From NCBI RefSeq assembly GCF_004359215.1, contig NW_027152195.1, positions 603,171 to 656,066 of the forward strand: DNA of 52,896 nucleotides, written 5' to 3'. Position 1 is the stretch's first letter; each line of letters starts with the position of its first letter. Positions 1 through 9,985 of this stretch are shown one piece after another. The translations under genes and the position numbers were made by a program. The notes under the pieces were generated by a model. That model did not search any database and was not told the DNA's origin. It saw only the letters and a program-made list of their open reading frames with translations. Source of the stretch: Bremia lactucae. Lineage: Eukaryota > Oomycota > Peronosporomycetes > Peronosporales > Peronosporaceae.

Positions 1-2215
1 GCTCGTGAAGGATCATCAGCTTGAGATCTGTGTCATGAGGCACATAGATTCTCAAGGGATCACAAGGTGACAGCTGATGCCATAACAGGCCATCGCTGTA
101 GCTAAAGCGATTGAGCTTAGCTTTCAGGTGCGACGGAAGGGAAACCTTTCGTCCACCGAAGTGATCCAACAGCAGGCGACAGTGGTCGTCCTGACTGTAG
201 CTCTCTTTTATCTCAGAGGCCAATGAGCTCGTCACGTGGTATGCCTTCATGGCTGCCAACGTCGACGGCTGAAATTGTGCTTTCGCACTAGACACACTTT
301 CCTGGTGTCTAACCTCGAAGTCTGGTCTGCGCGATAAAGCGTCAGCCAAGACATTCGACTTACCCGGCTTATATTCAACTTTGAAATTAAATTCAGAGAA
401 GAATGTGAGCCATCTTGCCATTCTAGGCGAAAGGTGCGGTGAGTTTAATGCGGTCCGCAGTGATGCGTGATCCGTATAAACCACAAATGGTTCGGTGCCC
501 AATAGGTGCACACGAAACTTGACAAGAGCATACTTTATTGAAAGTAGCTCTTTGTCATGCACAGGGTAATTCAGTTCCGCGGCTTTTAATAGCCGGGACT
601 GATAAGAGATGACACGGTCAACGCCGTCGTCATCCTTCTGCATGAGCGCGCTGCCGATTGCAAAATTACTTGCATCGCAGACGACGCTAAAGGGCTTATC
701 CGCGTCTGGCAATGCCAAGACCGGTGCCTCTACAAGAGATTGCTTCACTGATGTGAACGCATCTTCTTGTTCTTTTAACCAAACCCATTCTGTGTCCTTT
801 TTAAGGAGATCAGATAATGGTTTAGTTTGCTCCGCATAATTCTTGCTATACTTATGCAAGTAATTAGCGAGCCCTAGGAATTGGCGCAAATCCTTCACAT
901 GCCGTGGGATTGGCCATTCCTTTACTGATTTTACCTTGTCTGGGTCTGCTCGTACACCATGTGTACCAACGATGCAGCCCAGTACAGGTATCTCAGGGAC
1001 CCCTATGACGCACTTTTGCAAGTTGACGTACAATTGGGCGTCCTTTAAAGTCTGCAACACAGCGTCTAAATGACGCTTGTGCGACTCTATTGCGCTCAGC
1101 CCGTCCTCGGCCCTACTATGCACGAATACATCGTCAAAGTAATGAGGCGCGTAGGCACGGTGCTGACGCATCACGTGAGCCACCACTCGGTTGAATGTCG
1201 CTGGTGCGTTTTTCAAACCTTGGGGCATCACAAGCCACTCCCAAAGCATACCGCTTGGGGTGCTTACTGCCGTTTTGGCTACATCGGACTCTCTCATGAG
1301 TACCTGATAGTAGCCATCCTTCAAATCCAACGCGGAAAAGATAGTTGACTTTCCCATGGAGTTCAACAAAACATCTTTCCGCGGGGTTGGCGTTTGCGCC
1401 GGTATTGCCCCCATGTTCAGCTTATTATAAGCACGAAGCACGCACCATCCACCTGTGGCTTTACGCACACAAAAGGTCGGGCTGCAGTGAAGCGATTTGC
1501 TCTCACGCACATGTCCCGTCTTGGCTCGCTTGTCGAAGAACTCGTCAATATAACCGACTTGTTCTTTTGGCAACGATTATTGCCTGGTCACGCAATACTT
1601 GGTACCAGGTTGGAGGTCTATCTCTTGCCCGATGCCCCTGTCTGGGTTGGCGGCTCTGCACTTCTTCTGGGAACTCATCGCGAAGATCGGACTGTCTCTA
1701 AAGGCATCCCAGCCTTTAGCAGTGAGCCGTCTCTTTTTGTCCGTTTTCAGAACGCTCTCGTCCATTGTGGACGACGAGCAACAGTCCACCAAGTTCTCTT
1801 TTGGAACTGGTGCGACCATTTTGTGGATTTTTCCTTCCTTTAATTCGGCAAGGAACAGATCCCACGACATCCCCGGGAGATTTACTATCTCCTCGGCAGA
1901 TTTAAAGACTTGCCGGAGCACCTCAACTGAGGATGCCTCCCCAATATCGTCTTTGACGGCCTCGAACACCTCGTTCGAATGCCCGTCCTCTTTATCAGAG
2001 ACTGATCCAAAGGTCACTAGTTTAGACGTGCCTTTGATCGTCCTAATCTGTCGGGTACTCGTTCTTCGAGTCACCACGACCTTTTTCTGGGAAGCGGGTG
2101 CCGTTGCACTCCTGGCTAACGCACCAGGCTCTAGGCACTCTGCCGGGTTATGCGACGCTGAGTTTATATCAGCTCGCCGTCTTCTGCCACAGGCTCTTGC
2201 CTCTGTGCAGGACAT
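1..2215 (-). pseudogene. Gypsy A pol: RT and RNase H, one nonsense codon
   Basis: Minus-strand frame with codon starts at positions of form 3n+1. It encodes the linker before RT (2215-1580), an in-frame TAA at 1579-1577 where related copies have Trp (Q-W-P-L-P), and then an apparently open frame to the window edge. Spot translations show the RT core with YFDD and flanking FVHSR (about 1141-1110), the RT end with LGCIVG and FLGLANYLHKYS, then RNase H with VVCDASNFAIG, YTDHASLRTAL and ADALSRRPDF, and the tether before integrase. Reverse transcriptase copies element RNA and RNase H removes the template. The single stop would silence this copy unless read through. I checked several stretches rather than every codon. 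Confidence 0.88.
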
Positions 2216-2257
2216 TCAGACGCATGACTACTTGTCATCGTCCTTTTCACTACCCCA

Positions 2258-2353
2258 GGGTGCGTTGAAGGGATGTCAAACGTCGCCAATTCCTACCCAT
2301 TCTCCACGAGCTGGGTAGGAATTGGCGACGTTTGACATCCCTTCAACGCACCC
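2258..2353. repeat. Perfect 42-bp inverted repeat, 12-nt loop
   Basis: Arm 1 is 2258-2299 and arm 2 is 2312-2353. They are exact reverse complements, with loop 2300-2311. It sits between the protease and RT parts of Gypsy A. Perfect identity points to a recent origin, for instance fold-back synthesis. It could form a strong cruciform or an RNA hairpin. Confidence 0.95.
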
Positions 2354-2439
2354 TCAACTGTGTTTGAAACGAAAGTAGTTGCATACGCCTCTCGCAGGAG
2401 TACATCCTTTCCGGTGTCCTGCTAGAGTTCGCAACTGTG

Positions 2440-2800
2440 CCTGTACGCTTTCTATCCATGGTTGGTACTTTGCCAACCATGGCATACCTAGGATGAGACA
2501 TACGGACTCACCTATCCGTAGCACTGTGAATTCTCTTTACAAGAGAAGTCACTAAAGCCGAAGGCGAGTTCTACCTGAACTCCCTCAGACTTAACAAGCG
2601 CGCCGTTCGCTAAACGAACAATCGCCTCTTCTCGCTTGCCATCCTGGCAAAGCGACTCAAACATCGCCGGTCTCATTTTTAGAGCCGCGAGTTTTGCAAA
2701 TTTTGTGATGCACCCGAATCCACCAGGAGAGTCATCACCTGGTCATATCCTCTTACATGAGCGCTATAGACCAGCAGGGTTGAGATTCGAGATATCGAGA
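2440..2800 (-). pseudogene. Gypsy A aspartic protease segment
   Basis: Minus-strand translation gives the retropepsin signature L-L-V-D-S-G-A-S-Q-N-F, with the catalytic Asp-Ser-Gly-Ala at 2720-2709. Further on comes V-C-L-I-L-G-M-P-W-L (about 2480-2450), the usual hydrophobic-Gly and 'LGMPWL' end of Gypsy proteases. The enzyme would cleave the Gag-Pol polyprotein. It lies between gag and the RT linker as expected. I did not confirm one uninterrupted frame across the whole stretch, so it is called as a pseudogene segment. Confidence 0.75.
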
Positions 2801-2885
2801 CCTCAGGGACTATAGTACCCATTCGTTCCACAAATCTGAACTTAGGGGTAGCTTCAGAGTCCGCACCAGTAAGGCATCCTGCCCC

Positions 2886-3900
2886 CTACTGCGCTCCTGC
2901 ATTTCCCGACCCCTCAGTGGTCGATACAGAACTCATGCGTCTCGCACGCCGGTTCTTGCCATCGCTCTTTGGGAAGGGAGTCCTCTTGCTGGGCACCTTC
3001 GCCCCAGTAGGGACCCTGGCATAGCAGCGAGCCATCGTATAGCCGCGCTTGCCGCATTCATAACAGACAACGTATATATTGCCCAACTCCATGGGAGTGG
3101 CATCTGACCTCTCGACCGACGGCTTATACCAAGCTGTGGCCGAGGCACTGTTGTAGGATTGCTCCTCAACCAAGGCAATTTGAATTGCCTCTTTCATCAA
3201 CGACGGCACCTTTCTGAAAAAGGCCTGTCGCGATGGGCCATGCCGTAGTCCGTTCATAAACGTGGGCACCTTAATGTGCTCCGGAATTGGACCTACGGTA
3301 ATGGACGCCGACAGCGAGCGCATCTCTTGCACATACTCTTGCAGAGATCGCTTCGCCTGTCGCGCCCCAAAGAAGCGCGCCTGAAGCAACACTTCGTTGT
3401 TCGGCGGCTGGTACATGGCGCGAATCTTATCCTTAAAGCTCGCCCATGAGGGGAACGCTTTTCTGGCCGCCGTAAGTGCCAAGTAAGCCCACTCCGAGGC
3501 CTTACCGCGCAGGTGCGACATGGCTTACGACTCCATCCGGCTATCGTCCTCGATTAGCTGCGCGATACCGCATTGCTTAAAGGCTAACAGCCAGTGGACA
3601 GTCGTGTGCGCCGCAGCTCCATCGAACTTGGGCGGGTCCATCCGAATGGGCCTCGGCTGATGCGGCCGGGCAGAGAGCATCTCAACAGTCCTGTTGAGAG
3701 CCTCGCTCCGAGCCTGCTCATGCCTCAGCTCATCCTGAGTCTGAGTGACGGACTCCGCCGCTGCATGGCTCTGTGCCTCGGACGCGGCCCTCCGCTGTCC
3801 GAGCACGAATGCCTCAAACTGTTCCACTTGAGCAACATGTTGCTCAGGAGGACTATCCAGGAGCCTAGCAAGGGCTTGTTAACCAAGTCCCTGCGCCATA
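2886..3900 (-). pseudogene. Gypsy A gag with an in-frame stop and altered zinc knuckle
   Basis: Two minus-strand ORFs (3827-3525 and 3521-2886) are in the same frame and separated by a single TAA at 3527-3525 (R-M-E-S-stop-A-M-S-H-L), so this is one gag broken by one nonsense codon. The N-terminal part is Ala/Glu-rich. The middle (K-A-S-E-W-A-Y, F-K-D-K-I-R-A-M-Y, Y-V-Q-E-M-R-S-L) is the retrotransposon gag capsid domain. The C-terminal part has a CCHC-type knuckle, C-x2-C-x4-Y-x4-C, with Tyr (codon TAT) where His is normal. Gag would form the particle and bind RNA; this copy is unlikely to. Upstream of 3827 the frame meets another stop near 3880. Confidence 0.85.
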
Positions 3901-3972
3901 AGCCCTGCCACCTCCCGATGATGTTCGGAGAGGTCGGGAAAATGAGCTCAATCAATATTTAGGCTCACCAAT

Positions 3973-4505
3973 TGTAGGCGGGCACGTCGTAATGCGGCCA
4001 CGCTCTACTCAGACACACACCCTAGTGCAGCGAGGAAGCGATTTAACCAGCTTCTCTTGCGTGCAGTGAGGTTAGTTGCGGTGGGCGCGTTAGCGACCTC
4101 ACCCAACGCACTAAGTACTCAGGTTAAGTGTCGTCACGGGAGCAACAATCCGGCTCCTCGTGCGCACTTACCAAGTAGGAAGTAGTTTTCAGACTGATTT
4201 ATAATTAATCGTATATAATATAAATACCTATTTCTACCAATCAAAATGTCATCTCTATAGATAACACTTGTTATGTATCGCGAGCGTATCTTTTTAGATA
4301 CCTCGCGTAACGGATGACGCTAGGCGTCATCCCTCCTAATATAAATGCACCCATGTGCATCACATGCACAAGGGTTGGTCACAAATGTGAACTACACCCG
4401 AGTGCTGGGTCTATTTCTTTAATTTAGTAATTGACTATCCCCTTAAGTACACCAAATGTACTTAACGGGGACAGTGTAACATTAGGGCAACTTTAGCCCG
4501 TGATA
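3973..4505 (-). repeat. 5' LTR of Gypsy A (minus orientation)
   Basis: On the minus strand it starts with a degraded TGTAACGGGC (here TATCACGGGC, at 4505) and ends ...GCCTACA at 3973, directly before the gag leader (ATTGGTGAGCC, a candidate primer-binding site). The same LTR start is at 45595-45677. It contains perfect hairpins, for example GGATGACGC / GCGTCATCC (4312-4320 and 4324-4332) and a 13-bp stem at 4439-4470. Length is about 533 bp. Ends are inferred from only two copies. Confidence 0.7.
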
Positions 4506-4616
4506 CTTTCTCTGCACGGACTAGTGTACGTGAAGTGACGTGAGGCACCACTCGCACTGAAGCAGTGCGAAGTGGATTTCTACTGAAGCAGTACAAGTCA
4601 GTAGTTCCCCGTTACA
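4506..4616 (+). repeat. 3' end of a Gypsy B LTR, truncated
   Basis: It matches the last ~110 bp of the solo LTR at 20142-20591: CTGCACG...ACTAG, a GTGCGAAGTGG hairpin unit, and CCCCGTTACA at 4607-4616. Its left part is missing and it directly abuts the family A LTR. The B gag leader follows. Confidence 0.8.
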
Positions 4617-4759
4617 CCTGGTAGCACTTGTTGGTCCGTCTAAGGACCACAGTTCCATCATTTAACATAGACATTTTAGATGATAATGGGAATACGCATC
4701 ACGTTTCGAGTAATAGCTACTCCTTTCTAAGTGACATAGAACGGAGTGCGGTTAAATGA

Positions 4760-5825
4760 ATGAGTTTGACCATAGGGAACGATGCCATCTTGGCCATGCT
4801 GTCCGGTTTGGACAGATATGCCCTTCATTCAGCCATCGCCAAGTTCATACAACATAAACTTAACGAGGCGAAGGAGAAGGTAGCCTTGCTTAATCAGCAA
4901 CGCTCTCAACAGGCAAAAAATTTGAAGTTACAACAGGTACAGATGGGATGACGCACACGCGTCGTCCCGAAACCTTAAAGACTGACATCTCTAAGTATAG
5001 GGGAGTCAAACAAGACTCCCTCTTGAAATGGTTAGTCGAGCTGGACGATGCCATATGGGCTCGTCACATCGTCGACGAGCAAATGAAAGTCGCATTTGCT
5101 CAGTCAAATTTGGCAGGTCGTGCCAGGACCTGGGCGCTAGGCCTTAAGTTGCGCGACCCATATGTCTTTGGGTCGCTAGAGGCTTTTAAAGCCCGGCTCA
5201 GACAGACGTTTGAACCGCCTAGGGCTGAGTTCAGAGCTCAATCAGAGCTTCTGAAACTCAAGCAAGGCAAGAATGATGTTCACGCTTATGCCCAGCACAT
5301 ACGACTCTTAGCGAGTTGTATCACAAATACCCACTCCATGAACACACGTTGAATACGGTGTTCATGCAAGGTCTTACGGATGATCCCGTAAAGACCTTGC
5401 ATGTACACCGTAATGAACGTGTTCATTTGTTCCGCTTGGAGCTGAATACGCTTAAGGAAGCAATATCCGTTGCGGAACGGGAGGACTTTAGTTTGAAACA
5501 GACTCAAGCTAGCTCGTCATCGCATCGTCCTCCGAGACGACACAAGCTTGGAAGTCCAGAACCTATGGACCTCTCTCATGTCGAAATCGAGAAACCTCAC
5601 TTTATAAACAACAAGCGATTGCAGAATTGCAAACGCTGTCAGAAGTTACGACACTACGCTCTAAGTGTAGTGCCCCACGCCCAGTACTTAGAGGTACTGA
5701 ACGTTATTATGGACTGTATGCAAAAAAAGGCAACGGTCGCGGGTCCGATGTTGTTGCGAAATCGCAATAGCGAGGTGCACCACCAAAAAACGGGCGGGGT
5801 CAGTAAGGGCGCAACGCCCTACTGA
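4760..5825 (+). pseudogene. Gypsy B gag, frameshifted
   Basis: Three overlapping frames make up one gag. 4760-4951 is an N-terminal helix region. 4948-5352 is the capsid core with A-R-T-W-A-L-G-L-K-L, F-K-A-R-L-R-Q-T-F and Y-A-Q-H-I-R-L-L, typical of the retrotransposon gag domain. 5316-5825 is the C-terminal part with a decayed zinc knuckle, C-x2-C-x4-H-x4-V, whose last Cys is Val. The first two ORFs overlap by ATGA at 4948-4951, which could allow coupled translation but more simply reflects a frameshift. A large inverted duplication (5340-5424) lies in the overlap of the second and third frames. A related fragment is at 52579-52896 on the minus strand. Confidence 0.85.
5340..5424. repeat. 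Large quasi-palindrome in B gag
   Basis: The core arms are CATGCAAGGTCTTACGG (5363-5379) and CCGTAAAGACCTTGCATG (5386-5403), pairing with one bulge. Outer segments continue the pairing imperfectly to GAAC/GTTC at the ends. The homologous gag at 52.6-52.9 kb lacks the inverted 3' arm, so it looks like a local inverted insertion in this copy. Confidence 0.85.
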
Positions 5826-5856
5826 TCCAGCAACCTCAAGAGAATTTGCAAATCTC

Positions 5857-6213
5857 TTGACTAAAGTTGCTCCAGACACACAATCATTATGTGTCTCTGC
5901 ACCTGGTGATGAGGTATCCCTCATCACCTTGAAGTTGAAAGTGACAAATGATTTGTCACTCAGAGCCCTAGTGGACTGCGGAGCGTCGAATAACTTTATT
6001 CGTCGCCAGTCGCTAGAGGGTCGTATGCTCAAATATGTTGAGCGCGACATCCCTACAAGGAGGATGACAGTGCGTCTAGTGACAGGTGCATCGATAACAG
6101 TGATGAAACACGTAGTGAAATTTCACTACACGTTAAAAGATTTACAGTACAATGATGATTTCATCGTACTGGATTTGGATGACGAATTTGATGTCATCCT
6201 AGGTTTACCTTGA
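5857..6213 (+). pseudogene. Gypsy B aspartic protease domain
   Basis: The plus-strand frame encodes L-V-D-C-G-A-S-N-N-F-I, the retropepsin active-site motif with Cys in place of the usual Ser or Thr (Asp codon at 5974-5976), and ends with D-V-I-L-G-L-P. The domain would mature Gag-Pol by cleavage. The Cys variant may still be functional in this family; I cannot tell. The frame ends just after LGLP with TGA (6211-6213), where relatives continue with W-L, so the copy is broken here. It follows gag and precedes the RT linker as expected. Confidence 0.8.
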
Positions 6214-6877
6214 CTCAGAAAATATGAGCCAAGAATCAGCTGGCAGCATCGATCCGTAAAGTTGCATGCCACTTGTTCATCAGATGGCCATCTGGTGAAC
6301 GTCTTGGAGCGTCCACAAGCGTGTGGATATACTACGAGTGAGTGCGATGGCCTCACTTGTGATACGATCGTTAGTACGACTGCACAAGATCACAGTGTGA
6401 TTACTAAATACGCTGTGGAGTCAGCTGCCGGCGGCTGTGCGAATGCACAGGCAGCGCCGGAAGTCACTCGAATAAGTCTAGTCGATTGAGACATGAATGT
6501 ACGCCTAGCGGGTGACATTCAAGGTAAATACCGAATGTCCAAAATTGACAACACGATAATCCCAGGTCGAGTAGAGAGTCGACCGTAGAGGACCCGACTG
6601 CGATGGCGCAATCACAGTTGGAAGACGTTAAGGGAATAAGTCTTCAAACACTTGAGGATAACCTCCTCACATAGTCAATGCTGAAGCGACTAGACTTCAG
6701 CATCCCAAGGGATTAATCCCTCGGCAGCCTGTGGTTAAATCCCAGGAAGAAACCGAGACACTGAATGTCTTGATTAATGACGGATCAAGAGTAGGCGCTT
6801 ATACTCTTGATCTGTATGCGCCCCCGAAGTTAACTTCGAAGATAACTCAATTACCAACCGTAGAACTTTAACAGTTC
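6214..6877 (+). other. Gypsy B protease-RT spacer, degenerate coding
   Basis: The fragment 6262-6489 (Q-A-C-G-Y-T-T-S-E-C-D-G-L-T-C) has a clear counterpart in the minus-strand B copy at about 13400-13180, so it was once coding. The rest is stop-ridden. Strong palindromes include 6275-6300 (13-bp arms, no loop, one G.U pair) and GCTGAAG / CTTCAGC near 6680-6700. Confidence 0.65.
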
Positions 6878-8085
6878 TTGAGAGATCTACATAGTATTAG
6901 ATTTAAGCAGATCTGCGTACTTGTCCCAGAGGACAAATACGTAACCGATATTCGGTTGGCAGTAATTTTTGCAGAGAACAAACGGGTTCTCAGCAGCTCA
7001 TCGATGGACAAAAGTGTCCTCGATGTGAAGACTCGGATTGAGAGATATACTACTCAATCCTGGGAGTCACTTAAGACAAATCCTTTATACGAGGATTTGA
7101 TTGAATTCAGGGATGTACTTCCTGAAACAGTTCCATGCGAGTTGCCTAAGAAAAAGGCACTCGACATAAGATCGAGCTCAAACCGGGCTCGAAGTACTGT
7201 GTCACAAAGCAGTGGCCACTGCCTCGTGAACAAGTACTTGCGATCGATAAATTATTTATCGATCGATTAAAAGCATGCCATGTAAGGGAGTCAACCTCCC
7301 CACATAGCTCTCCGACCTTCTGTGTGCGAAAGGCCACAGGAGGGTGGCGGGTAGTGCACGCATTCAATAAATTGAATGCTGCAACAATACCGGCTGAAAC
7401 GCCGATACCTAGAAAAGACGTAATCATAGATGGTATGTCTACGAGTTCGATCTTTTCGTCTATGGATCGGATGGATGGGTTCTATCAAATCCTTATGCGT
7501 GAACGGGACATCCCGTACACATCAGTGAGCACTCCCAGTGAGATGGTTTGGGGATGACTAGTGATGCCTCACGGGCTTAGTAACGCCCCTGCAACATTCA
7601 ACAGATGTGTAACAAATCTGTTGAGACCGGTGCGAGAATTCGCACCGAGTTATTTTGACGATGTATTTGTCCATAGTCGGGCCATGGACGGTAAGACGGA
7701 CGTGGAAGTTCATAAAACTCACGTTCGTCAGGTTCTTATACTTATGCGAAAGCATAAGTTGTACGCAAATCTCAAGAAGTGTATATTCGCTGCAAGCGAA
7801 ATACCACTTCTTGGGTGCATCGTCGGTAAACACGGCGTGCGCCCTGATCCCGAAAAGATCAAGGCAATCACCGACTGGCCAGTTCCAGTCGATGTCAAGG
7901 GACTTAGAAAGTTCCTTGGTTTAGCGGCGTACTTGCACAAGTACTCTCGCAATTATGCAGAGATGACAGTTCATCTCTCTCGTCTCTTGAAAAAAGACGA
8001 GAAATGGTTATGGAACGCTGATTGTCAGCGTTCGTTTGAAGGTATCAAGCAAAGCTTGATGCAATCGCCCATCTTGGCGATTATC
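6878..8085 (+). pseudogene. Gypsy B reverse transcriptase, truncated in RNase H
   Basis: The frame begins in the RT linker (Y-E-D-L-I-E-F-R-D-V-L-P-E-T-V), continues through K-A-T-G-G-W-R-V-V-H-A-F-N-K-L-N, then the catalytic Y-F-D-D-V-F-V-H-S-R (about 7651-7680), K-K-C-I-F-A-A-S-E and F-L-G-L-A-A-Y-L-H-K-Y-S, and enters the RNase H tether (S-L-M-Q-S-P-I-L-A-I). Stops occur near 7268-7270 and 7557. After about 8085 the homology to RNase H ends and sequence of the antisense ORF begins. Near-identical stretches recur at 29191-30621 and 31309 onward. Confidence 0.88.
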
Positions 8086-9060
8086 ATATTCCGATATTCG
8101 ACTCATCATGGCTTCACAAGCCTGGTGAGGTTGAAACAGAATTCTTCATCAATGCCTTTTACCGGCATCGGTGGTACACTTGCAAACGAACAAAGGATGT
8201 CAAACCTTTGTTCCGAGCTTGGACAGCCTTTGTATAGAATGTACATAACATAGGCTGTGAGGTCTGGCTTGACAAGCTAAATGCTTTCCGTGAACGGTTC
8301 CAGAACGGACCGTACTCGGTGCACCCTATAAGTTGCACCCTATGTTTAGAGAGGCACGGATTCTTGCCTCTCGTGGGGAGACTCATGTCCATGCTGTTTT
8401 AAGGGTGCAGGTAAATGCCCTAAGGAAGCATATTCCTCAAAGATCCCCATTGGAGGACTCTCATCTCTTACGAGATGCGTCAAGGGATCGATAACCTTCA
8501 ATACTTTTTTGCTCGGGAAGCACTCGTTCTCCGTTGGACCTTTTACCAAGGAGGATGGGTCTCGTCGTAATGTAAGACGAGACCCGGAACGTCCAATATC
8601 AGTTAGGAACGAGGTTCCCAACTATCATGCGAGGGCGGACACCCTCGCCAACGAACGAGATAACTCACTCGAACCTCTTTGCCTCACGGTGGCTCAAGAA
8701 TCTTTTAACAAGAAAGCGCTTCTCACCACCCGAACCCATCAATGGATGTGGGGGGGGAATCGGATTCGCCTCGTTTGACGAGCCCGATTCAGCATTGTAA
8801 TTCGAATCACACCCTTTTTTCCTTAAGAGGGAATCTTGACCACGAGCAATTTCGTCGCCGCGCATTAGCGGTGACGGTCGACAATGTTTCTCGTGACCAG
8901 GTAAAAAGTTGTGCGCAGATTGAGACTGAACAAACTGGCGAACGAAAAGAAGCTGTTGACTGTTCGTCAGAAGATTTTCTTTCTTGTAGGAAAGAGTGGA
9001 TCGTCTTGCTCAAAAGAAATAGACCCTGTTCTGAGACAATAAGTCTTTAGCTGGGAGCCA
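8086..9060 (+). pseudogene. Gypsy B antisense ORF, 5'-truncated copy
   Basis: The nucleotide sequence is collinear with 27570-28640, and its translated pieces match the antisense ORF there: E-T-E-F-F-I-N-A-F, R-A-W-T-A-F-V, K-L-N-A-F-R-E-R-F, then the helix-forming A-L-A-V-T-V-D-N-V-S-R-D-Q-V-K-S-C-A-Q. Several single-base shifts break the frame. It is opposite in strand to the integrase and chromodomain of the same copy and overlaps them. No function can be assigned; see the fuller copies at 26953-28618 and 33300-34931. Confidence 0.7.
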
Positions 9061-9985
9061 TAAGGCTTTAGCTGATGCCCTTGACCGTTCCGGTGTAATC
9101 CGGATCGGAAGAAGCCTCGTACTGATGGCGTGAGCGGAGACGACCAGCAAAAAAAGTAGGATGCGTACGCATTCTACGAGGCAGCTCGATCGTGTATGCA
9201 TTGCCTTAGCGATGTAATACACGAAACGGGCCGATATACCTGGGCAGTAATTTATTACTGCCTACACTCGTCACTACGTGCTTTGGTGGGTTTACCGTAG
9301 ACAGTATGACTAGGTCATTAATTTTAAATTTAAGTGTGTTTGCTTTTCCATTTTTGTCAGAGTTCCGTATCTGTCGGTCCACCGCACTAGCGATGGAATC
9401 CCGTACAAATGGACCACTGCTTCGCTAGCCAGCAGGAAACCACCTGCTGACTCGATTTTATTTTTGTTTCAGTGCAACCGGCTCGCACTGCGGAGATATT
9501 CATCTCTTCACGATTGAGAGCATTATCATTAATAGTATTGTTTTCGATGCTGAGTCTTCCAGCATCGTTGTCTAAGTCAGTAAAAGCATAACTGTTATTA
9601 CTGAGTTTGTCCACTTCAATGTTAGTAAACTCAACATTCGTATCCTTCGCATTGAACCTTAGGGCTAATGAGTCATGAGCAAGAGCTAAAGCTTCTTTGC
9701 TCGAGCGAGTCCCTCCCCCCTTAAATAAGAGTTACTCTCAAACAGCATAGGGATACGAGGGTGTCGTAAGCCATTCACGAAAAATGGTGTATGCTTTGTA
9801 GAAGCATGCGCTGAATTGTTGATGGCAAATTCTACATCGGCAAGAACTCGCTCCAGCTGTCAAAAGAGTGGACGTGTCCGAGACGTATCTCTTAGAGAAT
9901 ACGGTTTGCACGGTCCGTCTGACCATCTGTTTCAGGATGATCAGAAGTTGACATTTTTAAATGTGATCCAAGTGATTTGAACACT

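Larger units (their letters stand above)
1..4505 (-). mobile_element. Ty3/Gypsy LTR retrotransposon, family A, 5' two thirds
   Basis: Read on the minus strand this is one element in standard order: 5' LTR (4505-3973), gag (about 3900-2886), aspartic protease (about 2800-2440), then RT and RNase H running off the window at base 1. The 3' part (integrase, 3' LTR) lies outside. A second, more damaged copy of the same family is at about 50700-52578. Only a few disabling changes are visible (TAA in gag, TAA before RT), so the copy looks fairly young. Its sequence is not dominated by short hairpins, unlike neighbouring family B. Confidence 0.9.
4506..8085 (+). mobile_element. Ty3/Gypsy retrotransposon, family B, 5' part (copy B1)
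   Basis: Order on the plus strand: LTR end, gag (4760-5825), aspartic protease (5857-6213), a spacer (6214-6877), RT and the start of RNase H (6878-8085). At about 8086 the RNase H coding sequence changes abruptly into the antisense ORF of another B copy in opposite orientation, so the 3' half is lost. The whole stretch carries an extreme density of short perfect hairpins (see findings). Confidence 0.88.

Noticed and set aside
1070..2318. Several plus-strand ORFs of 90-240 codons
   Set aside because: They are antisense to well-recognised Gypsy A RT coding and show no motifs of their own.
4948..4951. ATGA overlap in B gag as programmed coupling
   Set aside because: Other frame changes in the same gag make a simple frameshift more likely.
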